NCBI GenBank assembly: GCA_964017155.1
Contig: OZ024854.1
Location: 54,785,441 to 54,849,440 of the forward strand
DNA: 64,000 nt
DNA from: Oasisia sp. SBJ-2009
Lineage: Eukaryota > Annelida > Polychaeta > Sabellida > Siboglinidae
Direction of reading: 5' to 3'
The notes under the pieces are model-generated. The model did not search any database. It was not told where the DNA came from and worked only from the letters and a program-made list of their open reading frames with translations. Positions within the stretch are counted from its first letter, which is position 1. The number at the start of each line of letters is the position of its first letter. The translations under genes were made by a program, and so were the position numbers. Of the stretch, positions 36,500 to 48,336 are shown one piece after another.

Positions 36500-37346
36500 G
36501 TTAACTGTTTCGTGGCATACACCTAATAGAGTTAATATAAAGTAACAATTTCCACATATACTCAATTTTTTTACGCCAGCTGTTTACCAGAAAAAATTTT
36601 TTTAACACCCAGCCATCCAAATACTACCCGCTACTCCATCTTAGACGAAGAATGATGTCACGACGGTGATCGAGGCGCTCTCCACGCAGATTCACTGCAT
36701 GGGGTTTGGCTGTTGTCATGAAATGGCTACAACTCGGCAACGCGCGTAACATGCTGATGACGGTAAATATAAAGTTGTCTATTATTGTTATCGCTGAAAT
36801 CATCCCATCAACTGATGATACATGACTACATGTCTACTTCAAAGCATTTCTCCTAAAAATGGACCGAGCAAAGTGAACTGTACTTGGACTGGAGGGATTC
36901 CAAACAGTACGCCCGCAAATATGAATCAATTTCTTCAATACTACCGGTTGTTTCAACTATTATTGCAACCGTATGCCGAACAGTAAGGCATAATTACTAA
37001 AGTTTACCATAGATTTAACCACAGATTTAGATACACGTCTATAAGCAGCTGCTAGATGTCACGCCAACTGAACGAACTGTCGAAGACTCGAAGTTGTTGA
37101 CCCTTAACAATGTCGCAGGTTAAGGGTCAGACATAGAATGCCGCGCGCTGAATGGCCAAGTCAATTTAACCCTTCACTTAATGGCGGCGTCTAGACCATC
37201 GTGGATTTCGTTAGAATTTTAGACTTTAAAGTCACATTCTGAGTAAACCGCTGACGTTAAAAAATTGAGTATATGTGGAAATTGTTACTTTATATTAACT
37301 CTATTAGGTGTATGCCACGAAACAGTTAACTTGTTTTTGCCTTTAA
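36500..37346. mobile_element. Inverted-repeat DNA element (MITE-like), copy 1
   Basis: The left end GTTAACTGTTTCGTGGCATA and about 75 further bases recur as their complement at the right end (to 37330), giving terminal inverted repeats of about 90 bp. The inside has no ORF. A second, reversed copy lies at 46683-47471, and there homology extends past GTTAAC to a TTAA. In this copy the corresponding right edge is TTAA at 37343-37346. A TTAA target is typical of piggyBac-type elements. The left edge of this copy lacks a clear outer TTAA, so the boundary there is uncertain. Confidence 0.75.
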
Positions 37347-37638
37347 CTGTTGAGATAGTGCATTCAAAAAGAATGGTCCATAGTAATGTATTGTAAGTTT
37401 CTGTTTTTTGTTCTTATGTGTTAAATGTAATACCCATTATAGTTTCTAAGATTGTGGTTATGAACGTTTTCCGTTCGCATAAGCATATAAGTCAAGCTAT
37501 CTGGGAGTTGAACATTAATGGATTTAAACATACAAATCCCTAGTTGATGCTTATTAATAGTTTAATTTTTGAAAAGAGAGGATCCCTATGTGATGCACAG
37601 TGCGATTGCATAATTATCCTTGCATAATATATATATAT

Positions 37639-37695
<57 letters not shown>

Positions 37696-39017
37696 ATATA
37701 TATACACATATATATATATACATACACACACACATATATATATATACACACATATATATATATATACACACACATATATATATATGATAAAACGCAATGA
37801 GCCTCGTATGGATCCCCGGTGAACGCCATAAGTTATTTTTTTACAATTGACAAGCTATGCTTCTTGTACCACGGCACTGAAATTTTTGAACATTTGTGTT
37901 ATAAATGTTGCTTGATATTTTCTCAACCAAGTCAATCATTGCCATATAAGCCAATCATTGTCATGTAAGTAGAGTCATTTCCCTAAATTCATATTATTTT
38001 TTGATAGTACGTTATATTCAGCTAAGAAATGATAATACTATTGCACATTAGGCGCTTTGGTATTTTCGATAGGCTTGGAAGAATCGAAATATGTATGTAA
38101 TTTACAAACAGTTCAGGGTTTTCACTTTTGTATAATGGAATAACGTTAGCTATCTTTAACTTTCTGGGAACAGTATGGGCTTACATGGCGCGTGACCACA
38201 GCAATAGTTATCACGTATGTGCGGTATATTTCTCACGGGTCCGGTGAATTTTGATTTCGTTGCTTGACTTCCTGAAACTGTTTTACACGATGTATATCTG
38301 GTTAATAAACTGGTTTTTTCCCCAGTACATCCGATGTTAAACATCAACTCTGAATTCTTGTGCTGTCTCTGTGACAAATCTTTGTCGGATAAGCATTGTG
38401 TTCTGATTTCATACATGACACGTTTGAATACTTCCTTCCCTATGCCTATATTTCGAACACGTAGGAAGAATATGGCTCGTTCATGAATGATGTTGCACTA
38501 CAAAAGACATTGCGCTTCGAACTTCAGTAGTAAAGTGTCATAGTCATATTGGCGTCTTCATACCCCCCCCCCCCCCCGTAGATAAGAATGTTATTGCGCG
38601 CCCGTGCTTGCGTGTGCGTCTGTCTGTGTGTGTATGCGTGCAAGCGTGCGTGCGTGCGGGCCTGTGAATACGAGTGTGTATAGCAACTAAGTATACTCAA
38701 CCCCTTAAAACCTAAACTTCTATTGCAACGTACACCACGAAAGACTACTCGCTTCCGAGATAATAAGATGTGGTAGTCTAACATAACTATTGAGTTTGTC
38801 ATTTCCTCGACTCCCAACGCCCCTCCAGTGTATTCTTGACAAATATTCATCACAGTTAACATATTTTATTAATTTCATTTGCTTTTCCTGCCTCGCCTGT
38901 GCCAACGCAGGCATTACAACGTACTCGCCCAAACCACCAACAGGTTTTCTGTTCCGTCATTCAAATCACGTCATGCCATCGAAACGCTGAGCATGCGTGT
39001 CATTTAAAACATAAATA
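37347..39017. other. Intergenic stretch with TA/CA microsatellite and C-run
   Basis: A TA/TACA microsatellite occupies 37627-37790. A run of about 13 C lies at 38566-38578, followed by CGTGCG/TGTGTG to about 38670. The complement of TTTATT at 38865-38870 is AATAAA, about 150 bases after the ABCA stop codon, and is the best poly(A) signal candidate for that gene. No other gene. Confidence 0.45.
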
Positions 39018-39429
39018 TTACTTGAATACGTTAAACGCTGCTTTCATTATGTTGCACTTGTTGCTCTTGTTCGACTTTCGCGCGAACTTTAAGAATACTT
39101 CATCGAGCGTCGCCTCACCAATGGTGTATTCGATGTCATACTTCTCTTTCACAAACTCCAACGATTGCATCACCACCGCTCTGTCATCAGAGACATACGT
39201 CAGCTCTACTAGACTTTCTTTCCACAGAGTAGTTTCGGGAAACTTTTCAGTTATATACTCCTTAAATGCTGCGGCTTTCAACCCAGCCTTGTCTGTGCTG
39301 AGCAGACGGACCTTGAACGCGCGGACGTCACCGAACTTGTTCTTCAAATATGCAGGGCTACCGAGACATCGGAACCGACCGTCGACCATGATGACGAGTC
39401 GTGTGAGAAGCGGATCGGACTCGCCCACC
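39018..39429 (-). CDS. ABCA-type terminal exon
   Basis: The acceptor TTGTCTTCAG precedes 39429. The frame reads [34 protein letters not shown] and later YTIGEATLDEVFLKFARKS, ending at TAA (39018-39020). [22 protein letters not shown] is close to [22 protein letters not shown] of ABCA1, and ATLDEVFLKFA to TTLDQVFVNFA. The tail after that is short (about 18 residues, ending NVFK). Confidence 0.94.
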
Positions 39430-39589
39430 CTGAAGACAAGGCACAGTTAACGTACATAGAGCTCATTCAAGAGGAAGACAAGGACACGTACATGTAACGA
39501 GCATATCGCTCATCCAAGATGAAGACAACGTCAAAAACATTGCATACGTCCAAGTTGAATAAAACGACAAACCTAGCGAAAATTGTACA

Positions 39590-39702
39590 CGCACACACAC
39601 ACACGCACGCACGTACGCACGCACGCACGCACGCACGCACGCACCCCCACACACACACACACACAATTACACACACACACGCTCATGCAATGTACACACC
39701 CA

Positions 39703-39746
<44 letters not shown>

Positions 39747-39785
39747 CGTACACACGCACGCACCCACGGACACACACTCGCGCGC
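39590..39785. repeat. (CACG)n/(CA)n microsatellite
   Basis: CGCA and ACAC units in the intron between the last two ABCA exons. Many ORFs across it (HTHART, ACVRAC) are artefacts. Confidence 0.95.
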
Positions 39786-40213
39786 GCAAATATACTATCC
39801 GGTTTTGAAACAGTTTTGTAACGTTGACATTGCGAAAGAGAAGAAACCACATGTAAAGACAACGAATGAGGACATATTGATAACGATATCATGGGAATGT
39901 AAACGAGAAAAGGATACTGAAGAGGGATATATGAATAGCCGAAGATTGGGAGCTGCTGAATACATGCATCCGCCTGCTGAGCACACCTCTTGAATACATG
40001 CACCCTCATGCTGAACACACCTGCTGTATACGCCCACCGACTGCATGAGTACACACTCCTGCTCGGTACACCCTGTTCAAAATATGCATACCTCATCAGT
40101 ACTGCCTATGGCTTGGTTACCGTGTTGAGAATACCTACGTACTCGGTCATCAGTCTCCCCAAGCTCCCTTGTCCGTGTAACTCCCACATTGAACCCCAGC
40201 GACTCGTACTCAC

Positions 40214-40384
40214 CTGTGAGACGCCAGCACGATCGTGTACCCGAGGTCTCTGCACGCCGAGATAGCTTGCATCGTTTGTCGCTCAAGCATTGGGTCCATG
40301 TTGTTCGTCGGCTCGTCCATAAGAAGGAGAGGTGGGTTACTGATCAGCATGATGGCCACGTCGACCATTCGTAGATAGCCAGCG
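40214..40384 (-). CDS. ABCA-type exon: signature and Walker B
   Basis: The acceptor GCGTGCAG precedes 40384. With the split codon the junction reads LSAGYLRMVDVAIMLISNPP, so the usual ABCA signature (N-Y-SGGNKRKLS) is changed to LSAGYLRM. PLLLMDEPTNNMDP is an intact Walker B with the catalytic glutamate, while the D-loop is NNMDP instead of TGMDP. The exon ends IVLASH plus AG of the next codon at CAG|GTGAGT, and the histidine is the H-loop switch residue. Confidence 0.93.
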
Positions 40385-40779
40385 CTGCACGCAGCAACGT
40401 TTGACGTGGGAAACAATCATATTAGAACGTATCTTAACAAGTGTTGTATCCATTTTATAATTGCGAAACTAGTAAGGGTGACTGCAATGTTAAGCGAATG
40501 AAAAACGTGACACCTTTTCAAACACTTTCACAGTCAAACTACAAATTCTGTAAATGTGTCGGTTATCGGATAGTGATCAACGGAGAGATAAATGAAACCA
40601 TGACACCACAAATGCATCAATATTATTCGCTAGGTGCTAACACAAACTCGTATGATTAAAGAAGTGAGACTAAGCTTGCCACTAGATGACGCCATACAAG
40701 TTTATGTACTTTTATAGTCTGTCAGTCGGCTGCGTAACTTCGCTTAGAAGACAGTCTGGTGACTTTAACGGCGTTTGAG

Positions 40780-41795
40780 TGCTATCCGTGTGGGCTAAAC
40801 AATGCTGCCACCTCACTAATACTGGTTAATCCTGCTATAATTCCTATTTTATAAACAATTGCAAATTTGTATTTCTAATTATTTCTGTGTTAGTATATGT
40901 TCAATTCTGAATAATGTTTATAGTACAGCATTATCTGATAAACAGCTATCCTTGTATGTTATCCGTGTGAGGGCTAAACAATGCTGCCACCTCACGGAAA
41001 TTGATTAATCCTGCCGTAATTCCGATTTTATATGCAACTACAAATTTATATATATTTTTTTATTATTTTTGTGTTACTATAAGTTTAATTTTGAATATTG
41101 TTTTATAATACAACATTATCTGATAAAAGAACCAACCAGTCTCTCTACCCTAACATGGGGTAAGGACGCCCTGGCGGTTACATCGGCAGCCCATTCACTC
41201 CAAGCAAAGTTGAGGGGGGCTGAAAAGTGCTGCCACCTCACGGAGTCTAGGTAACCATATATATATAACTAATCTGTTTATATCTCTGGAGTAACCGAGG
41301 CTAATAGTTGTATAGCCTCTGTTACCCAGACGTCGTGATATGGCAGCACTGTTTAGCCCCTCACACACGCCTGGGGTATTATTGCTCTGCCAGGACGGCC
41401 TTACGCCGGAATAGGGTAGAGATGCTGTTTGGTTCTCAGGCCGGAGTTGAAATAATAAATTAAAGAAAGGTACCGTTTTATCAGATAATACTGTATGATA
41501 AAAACAATTGAGCTTGTACTGAAACATGTCGCACACTAAATAAACAGAAGTGACAATTTGTCGTTGTAAATTTTTCATCTCATTTAGTATTTTCTACTTT
41601 CTATTTTGTGTATAGCTATTTTATAGCACAATTTAGCAAAATTAAGCAAAGAATATTTGTCACCTGACTATCTTCTCGGCGTATTTACTCACGAGACGAG
41701 AATCGGTTTAGTGAAACTACTTTGATCTTTGATTCAGAATATTTTATTATAGTAAGAGACTAAAACGTGCTGCCACTTAACGGAGTCTGGATAAT
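40780..41795. repeat. Family of TGCTGCCACCTCACGG repeats, direct and inverted
   Basis: The string GGCTAAACAATGCTGCCACC occurs at about 40793 and 40973 as direct copies about 180 bp apart. Related copies lie at 41219-41245 (AAGTGCTGCCACCTCACGG) and 41768, and an inverted one at about 41337-41362. Around 41085-41255 and 41330-41500 the two orientations form imperfect arms: ACCAACCAGTCTCTCTACCC pairs with GGGTAGAGATGCTGTTTGGT. This looks like several insertions of one inverted-repeat element. Confidence 0.6.
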
Positions 41796-42535
41796 CGAGG
41801 CTTGTTTTAATGCAAATATCGGCAATGGCTACGTGCTAACCACTCATGTACAAATGCCCATTTATGGATGTTCTTATAAAGAATATGGTTTAGGTTTACG
41901 GTTATTGTTAATGTTAGGTTCAGGGTTAGGTTGAAGGTACGTTTGACAATATTGACATTAGGTGTTTTACATTTTTGTGTGAGTGATCGAGTGGTTGGCC
42001 TCCTTTCAAATGTCCGATAGATAGTGCGGTCCAACAATAAGCACATTTACCCCATTACACTGTAGAATGTTTGAACACATACAATATAGAATGGAAGTTC
42101 ATCAACAGTGACATCGTTTTTTACTTTTTGACGTATCCTACCTTTATTGTAATGCATTAATAAATGAAGTAAAACAATTATCTGTTTAAGAAAGTAATTA
42201 CGAACGGAACATGTGTTGAATGATAATGAAGCATTTATGTACGTGGTGTTAGAAGGATGAGCCGCCGTTTGTCGTAACTAAAAGGTATAATTACAGTAAT
42301 GGTGCTATTATTAATAACTCTGCCAATGGATGGTAATGGTGATATATTTTTGGACAAGTACAATTTCGGGATTTACACCAACCCCCATGCAACGATGAGT
42401 CAATATGGTCAACGATAAATGAAACATGAAAGGAGGTATTTCGTTGAAGTATAATTAAACGGCGTCACTGATCGGAAACAGTTTACTTGGCGAATAATAT
42501 TGCTTCATGCCCCGTCTACATGTCTATATAGATAC

Positions 42536-42723
42536 CTGAGGTGGTAGCATTTCTTGTCTTTGCATGTGTCCAGAAATAGTACACGAAGAATTGTGTCGAT
42601 GGTAGTTACAAGCTGGCTCTTGGGAATTCCATGGATACGGCCGTACATGAAGAGAGTCTCCTTGCATGTCATGTAACCCAGAGACGACGCTTCGTCAGCG
42701 ACGTATCCCACACTTGCATACAG
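42536..42723 (-). CDS. ABCA-type exon: Q-loop and helical region
   Basis: The acceptor TGTTCGCAG precedes 42723. The frame reads LYASVGYVADEASSLGYMT and then CKETLFMYGRIHGIPKSQLV. In family members this point is GYCPQFDAL; here PQFD is replaced by ADEA, so the glutamine that coordinates magnesium and couples ATP binding to the membrane domain is missing. The donor is CTCAG|GTATCT, with AG left over to form a serine codon with the next exon. Confidence 0.9.
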
Positions 42724-42769
42724 CTGCGAACACAGACGATATCCAGGGTGACGATGTACGTGCTACTTG

Positions 42770-43150
42770 CAGCCAAGTTGTAGGGGTATACCAATGCACT
42801 GAATGAATGGCCCTTGGTCAATAGACTTATTGGATAGCCATGGGTTAATAGACTGAATGAATATCTCCGGTCGAATGAACTGATTAAGTGATTCTCGGCT
42901 AATGAACTGAATGAGTAGCCCAGACTGAACGTGTAACCCAAAACTAGTGGACTGAGTGAGTGGCCATGGATTAATGGACTAAACGAGTGACCCTGTGCCA
43001 ATGGACTGAATGCGGTACTGCGAGCAAATGGACTGATTGAATGGTATTGGTCAGGGCCTGAAAGAATGGCCCTGTGATGGCGGACTGACTGAATAAATGG
43101 CCAAGTTCTGATCGACTAAATGGGTGATTCTGGGCAAATGGGCTGCATGA
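42770..43150. repeat. Degenerate 28-32-bp minisatellite
   Basis: Variants of GGACTGAATGAGTGGCCATG followed by GGTTAAT recur about a dozen times (GACTGAATGAATATC, GACTGAGTGAGTGGCC, GACTAAACGAGTGACCC, GACTGATTGAATGG). The units are well diverged. Confidence 0.7.
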
Positions 43151-43340
43151 CGACGCGAAATAAATTACTTTCCTTTCTAAATATTTTCGAGCATTCCACC
43201 ACTAGACATGCGGTTAAATACATTGAAATGTATTTGGGTACAGATACAAATACTCTTGTAGGATTCAAATACAACTACAAATACTATAAAATGCTATAAA
43301 ATACTATAAAATGCCAAAAGCATCTAAAGACAAATATAAA

Positions 43341-43684
43341 TGTCATGGACCGCCATGACGTTATTATAATTATTTTATTCAGTAATCGGTGACTCCACCT
43401 GGCGATTAATGTTCAGTATTGATTAGCAGTGACAATAGGTGGCACTGCAGTTTGGTCGGCGGGATTGGGAGATAGCGGGAGACCGGGAAGCAACGATCGA
43501 GCCAAACCACGAGGCTGTGTTTTCGAGTGGGAAAGAGAAGTTGCTTCGCATGATTTATGCACTAATGATTTGGCAGTAGAGTCATGTCTTCCAGTCGTCG
43601 GACTGTGGACAGGGTCTTGTCTTGTTTGTGATGTAAATAAAGAATTGGGAAACGATGATCCAGCGTCCGCCTTCATACTTGACA
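43341..43684 (+). mobile_element. Probable solo LTR, about 344 bp
   Basis: The segment begins TGTCATGG and ends CTTGACA, so its ends are the inverted TGTCA/TGACA pair typical of LTRs. It is flanked by TAAA on both sides (43337-43340 and 43685-43688), a 4-bp target duplication, and carries AATAAA at 43636-43641. Composition differs from the neighbouring intron. No internal retroelement region is present, so recombination between LTRs would have removed it. The family is not assigned. Confidence 0.5.
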
Positions 43685-43764
43685 TAAATACATTGGAAAG
43701 TGTTTCAAAAACGTTTTAAAATATTTATCCACTACGAATAATTGCACAATCACCACAACCACTA

Positions 43765-43895
43765 CCACCGCGTCCAAAACCCCCACCACCACCGCCACCA
43801 CCACCACCGCCACCACCACCACCACCACCACCACCACCACCACCACCACCACCACCACAACCACCTCCACAACCGCCACCACAACCACCACCATC
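43765..43895. repeat. (CCA)n microsatellite
   Basis: CCA/CAC triplets with occasional CCG and ACA. ORFs of His, Val or Gly repeats across it are artefacts. Confidence 0.95.
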
Positions 43896-43973
43896 ACAAT
43901 TTACTATTGTTAACCATCGCAATACATACACACGCGATCGTTAACTAACAGAGTAGAGTATGGAAATGGCGAC

Positions 43974-44225
43974 CTGTTTGAAATCGTTCGTGACAGAACG
44001 TCCATTGATGTAAGCTGCCCCGTCAGAGATAAGGATTTGGCCGGCGAGCATCTTGAATATTGACGTCTTCCCGGCGCCATTGACACCCAGCAAACCGAAG
44101 CATTCTTCATGGATGCCGACGGTGACACAGTCGACGGCTAGAGTCGGCCTGAACGAGGGTATGGTCCAGTACGTCTTTTTCAGGTCGTCGAGTATGATTG
44201 GTTCGCCACCCGTCGACTCCTTCAT
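43974..44225 (-). CDS. ABCA-type exon: start of nucleotide-binding domain with Walker A
   Basis: 84 codons starting MKESTGGEPIILDDLKKTYW after the acceptor TTACAACAG. KTYW holds the aromatic A-loop residue. CFGLLGVNGAGKTSIFKML is a canonical ABCA Walker A (GxNGAGK[TS]S) that binds ATP phosphate. The exon ends NDFKQ at CAG|GTCGCC. That donor is weak beyond GT, but the next exon continues in frame and in register with the family. Confidence 0.93.
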
Positions 44226-44309
44226 CTGTTGTAATACACGCAAAAGTGACGTTTTGGAATTAAGGACGCGCTCTGCTCGCGCTCCCTTTTGATGCTAGCA
44301 AAATTCCCT

Positions 44310-44457
44310 CAGAAATATATATATATATATTATATGTATTACATTATAATATATGTGTATTTTATATATACATATATATATTATATGTATTAAATTATAA
44401 TATATGTGTATTTTATATGTATTATATATGTATTATAAGTATTATATATGCATATAT

Positions 44458-44502
<45 letters not shown>

Positions 44503-44518
44503 ATATATATAATATATA

Positions 44519-44577
<59 letters not shown>

Positions 44578-44610
44578 GTATACATATATACAGGTGTATA
44601 TTAGGATGGC
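44310..44610. repeat. TA-rich microsatellite cluster
   Basis: Several TA tracts with ATACATAC and a 45-65-bp duplicated block containing ATTATAATATATGTGTATTT (44345 and 44394). Confidence 0.9.
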
Positions 44611-44992
44611 CAACAGTATTTTTTGAAATCAACCACGCGTACAGGCTAAAAGATAGATAAGGTTGGGCGACAAAACAACTGTGTTAAACATTCAGAGAAA
44701 ACCATTGAGAGGAAAATACCTCCCACAGCACCCAAAGTTTATCGCACAATGACAATTATTTAAGAACTTGTCCATTTGACAGTCACACGTGTGAAAAATG
44801 AACCTATAAATGTTCTATCCTATGAATGTTTTAGTTGTTCAAACTGTTGCGGACGGGCGGGCGGGCGAGCTGGCAGACAAGAATAGGCAGGTGTATACAC
44901 ACACGCACACAATCTGCCACACGTAGCCCCCCACACGCGCACACATAACTATTTCATCCTATTCATAATTCACTCACTCACACCGCCATACA

Positions 44993-45056
<64 letters not shown>

Positions 45057-45114
45057 CACCACACATAAAAAACGATACAAACACACACACTGTTAGATAT
45101 GTATTTAAATATAC
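44611..45114. other. Intron, with (CGCA)n microsatellite at 44985-45057
   Basis: ABCA intron. About 17 CGCA units at its right end, then CACACA. Nothing else supported. Confidence 0.7.
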
Positions 45115-45166
45115 CTGTATACGCAAGATTTCTTGTTTCACATCATCGTCATCGCACTTGTAGCTC
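45115..45166 (-). CDS. ABCA-type micro-exon: acidic linker
   Basis: A 52-base exon not visible as an ORF. It follows TTTAATTTAG and precedes CAG|GTATAT. It reads SYKCDDDDVKQEILRIQ, matching the DEDEDVRRERQRI linker of ABCA1 between the last helix and the nucleotide-binding domain. Its first base completes an AGG codon with the two bases of the preceding exon, and it ends on a full codon. Confidence 0.85.
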
Positions 45167-45912
45167 CTAAATTAAAATGTTGGAAATAAATGTTAGCAAT
45201 CCTTTTGTGTATGTAACAAATCACATATTTCTTTCAATTGGCAGCAGTGCCCAAATTTAGTTAATATATGGTGATTATTGTCGTGACCATGAAAACTATT
45301 CTTGAAATTTATCTGTGAGGTATATTTTTACAGGTTTAAAAAAAGGAATATATGAAATTATTAATTCAACATAGCAATTTAATACTAACAAATTAAGTTA
45401 ACGTGCCAAAATTTGTCTTTATATTGTTGTGAACATGGCATTAATCGTTAAATTGTGTTCTAAGTATGTTTATTTCAAATAACTGAGATAAATCACACAC
45501 AATTAGCAAGATTTTAGGCACATATTTGGGTAAGCTAATTGATGATACATAGAACTGACGATATACCAATAAGGGTTATCAATAACAATTACACATGTCA
45601 TATGTTTACAATACCACGCACAAGACCCAAACAGAAAGATTGACAGACTGTGTTTTTTATAAGATAATGTTGGGAATGTAATATCAGATGGGTTCTTAAC
45701 ACACTAAAGAGTAGGTCCCCTACTTCAGTTTAGAGTTTACCATAGATTATGCTAAATTCATTATAAGAGCAAGTTCGATATGTGCGTCTATGTACACGTA
45801 GCGCCAAGCAGAGAATGGACATATGTGCGCAGTTTCGCGATTTTTATTAACACTATATGCCGCCGAGTAAATGAGCATCCAATACAATCATAGAATGTCT
45901 TGACTTAAGGTG

Positions 45913-46682
45913 GCGTTAGGTCGCGTAAGGTGGTACATGTTCCTATTTCACTGCTCGTTCAAATTTGTATTTTAATCTAAATTCTGCATTTTTTTGTTCG
46001 ACATTACTGCAGTTATAAGACCAACACACTACTTTATTTGGGCACGCAGAAATTTCTATAAATTACACCAGTTACGCCGCTAAAATTAATTATTTACAAC
46101 ATAGTGGGCGATAATACAGATAGTTAAATTTTCGCGCTGCGGTACGGTCTTACATTACAAAAAACATACAAAGACAGGGGTAGCCCTTTTAAACTGTTCA
46201 CTAACAGGCCTTTTCATAATAAGTATATATATATACAATATAAGACGTTCCTTTACACCCAGTATCGCCCTGGTGGTGAAGACCTCTATGTTTCATCTGC
46301 ACGCGAACTAAACGTCTTATTACTTTTGCACAGGCTTTGCTGAGCGCGAAAATGTAAACGATCTGTATTTAGCCTTTTAAACTGATTTGTTAAACTGATT
46401 TGTATTTAGCCTTTTAAAAACTCATTCTACATTTAGCATTTTACAGACTTTAGCATTTTACAGACTTATTTAGCATTTTACAAACTCATTTGAAACTACT
46501 GATTTATTTTATTAATCATTTTAAATACCACTTGATTATGTCTATGTAATATTTATTTTATAACACATTATTTTTTTTTTCTCGCTAGATTGATTAGTCT
46601 TACATCTGAGAAACTATTGTAATTTTAGAATTAGTGTGACCTTATACTCTCATATATTTATTTATTATATGTTATTTATTAA
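45913..46682. repeat. Direct repeat D, copy 1
   Basis: About 770 bp matching 47472-48220 at an offset near 1558 bp, with about one difference in eight by eye. Shared landmarks are GCGTAAGGTGGTACATGTT, CCAACACACTACTTT, CACCAGTTACGCCGCTAAAA, AGGGGTAGCCCT/TGGGGTAGCCCT and GGTGAAGACCTCTAT. It ends exactly at TATTTATTAA, where the inverted-repeat element begins. No ORF of note. Confidence 0.85.
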
Positions 46683-47471
46683 AGGCAAAAAAAAGTTAAC
46701 TGTTTCGTGGCATACACCTAATAGAGTTAATATAAAGTAACAATTTCCACATATACTCAATTTTTTAACGTCAGCGGTTTACTCAGAATGTGACTTTAAA
46801 GTCTAAAATTCTAACGAAATCCACGATGGTCTAGACGCCGCCATTAAGTGAAGGGTTAAATTGACTTGGCCATTCAGCGCGCGGCATTCTATGTCTGACC
46901 CTTAACCTGCGACGTTGTTAAGGGTCAACAATTTCGAGTCTTCGACAGTTCGCGTGACATCTAGCAGCTGCTTATAGACGTGTATCTAAATCTGTGGTTA
47001 AATCTATGGTAAACTTTAGTAATTATGCCTTACTGTTCGGCATACGGTTGCACTAATAGTTGAAACAACCGGTAGTATTGAAGAAATTGATTCACATTTG
47101 CGGGCGTACTGTTTGGAATCCCTCCAGTCCAAGTACAGTTCACTTTGCTCGGTCCATTTTTAGGAGAAATGCTTTGAAGTAGACATGTAGTCATGTATCA
47201 TCAGTTGATGGGATGATTTCAGCGATAACAATAATAGACAACTTCATATTTACCGTCATCAGCATGTTACGCGCGTTGGCGAGTTGCAGCCATTTCATGA
47301 CAACAGCCAAACCCCATGCAGTGAATCTGCGTGGAGAGCGCCTCGATCACCGTCGTGACGTCATTCTTCGTCTAAGATGGAGTAGCGGGTAGTATTTGGA
47401 TGGCTGGGTGTTAAAAAATATTTTTCTGGTAAACCGCTGGCGTAAAAAAATTGAGTATATGTGGAAATTGT
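46683..47471. mobile_element. Inverted-repeat DNA element (MITE-like), copy 2, reversed and truncated
   Basis: Reverse complement of 36500-37346 over about 790 bp, with few differences. It starts after TTAA (46679-46682) with AGGCAAAAAAAAGTTAACTG. At the far side the terminal repeat stops at GGAAATTGT (47471), so about 60 bp of that end are missing and direct repeat D copy 2 begins. The TTAA lies exactly where the D copies diverge, supporting insertion at that tetramer. Confidence 0.8.
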
Positions 47472-48220
47472 CGCTAGGTGGCGTAAGGTGGTACATGTTT
47501 CTATTTCTGCGCTCGTTCAAATTATATTTTGTAATCAAAATTCTGCATTTTTGTGTTTGACATTACTGCAGTTTCAAGACCAACACACTACTTTTTTTGG
47601 ATACGTAGAATTGTTTTTATAAATGACACCAGTTACGCCGCTAAAATTAATCATTTACAACATAGTGCGTGATAATACAGGATTTAATTTATCGCGCATG
47701 GTACGGCCATAAATATCATACAAAGACTGGGGTAGCCCTAATAAACTGTTAACTAACAGGCCTTTTCATAAGGCGTTTCTTTATACCCAGAATTGCCCTG
47801 GGGGTGAAGACCTCTATATGTTTCATTTGCACGGGCACTAAACGTCTTATTACTTTTGCACAGGCTTTGCTGGGCGAGAAAATTTAAACGATCTGTATTT
47901 AGCTTTTTAAACCGATTTGTAGTTAGCCTTTTAAACCGATTTGTATTTAGCCTTTTAAAAACTGATTTTACATTTAGCATTTTACAGACTTTTTTTAGCA
48001 TTTTACAAACTCATTTGAATGTACTGATTTTGTTTATTATTAATTTTAAATACCACTTGATATTATGTCTATGTAATATTTTTTTATAATACTTATTTAG
48101 TGATTACTTTTTCTCGCTAGATTTATTAGTCTTACATCTGAGTAGCTATTGCAATTTTATAATTAGTGTGACCTTATACTCTCATCAATTTATTTATCAT
48201 AAAATTATATTATTTATTAA
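47472..48220. repeat. Direct repeat D, copy 2
   Basis: Second copy of the 45913-46682 sequence, ending in the same TTATTTATTAA, after which unique sequence (GTGTTACTGC) follows. Both copies lie in the large intron of the ABCA-type gene. Confidence 0.85.
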
Positions 48221-48336
48221 GTGTTACTGCTGTTGACCCATGCCAAACATTTACATTATTTTAAAACGTCTGGCTACTCTCAATCACTAATTATTTTATG
48301 ATACATACATTTTACCACTTCAGCTGATTTGGTCAA

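Noticed and set aside
39463..39821. Cys/Val/Ala and His/Thr/Arg ORFs that look cysteine-rich
   Set aside because: They come from the CACG/CA microsatellite.
41880..41940. TTAGGG-like text (GGTTTAGG, GGGTTAGGTTG) as an interstitial telomere
   Set aside because: Only a few irregular matches within about 60 bp; not a telomeric array.
43673..43948. Poly-Val, poly-Gly and poly-His ORFs
   Set aside because: CCA trinucleotide repeat in an ABCA intron.
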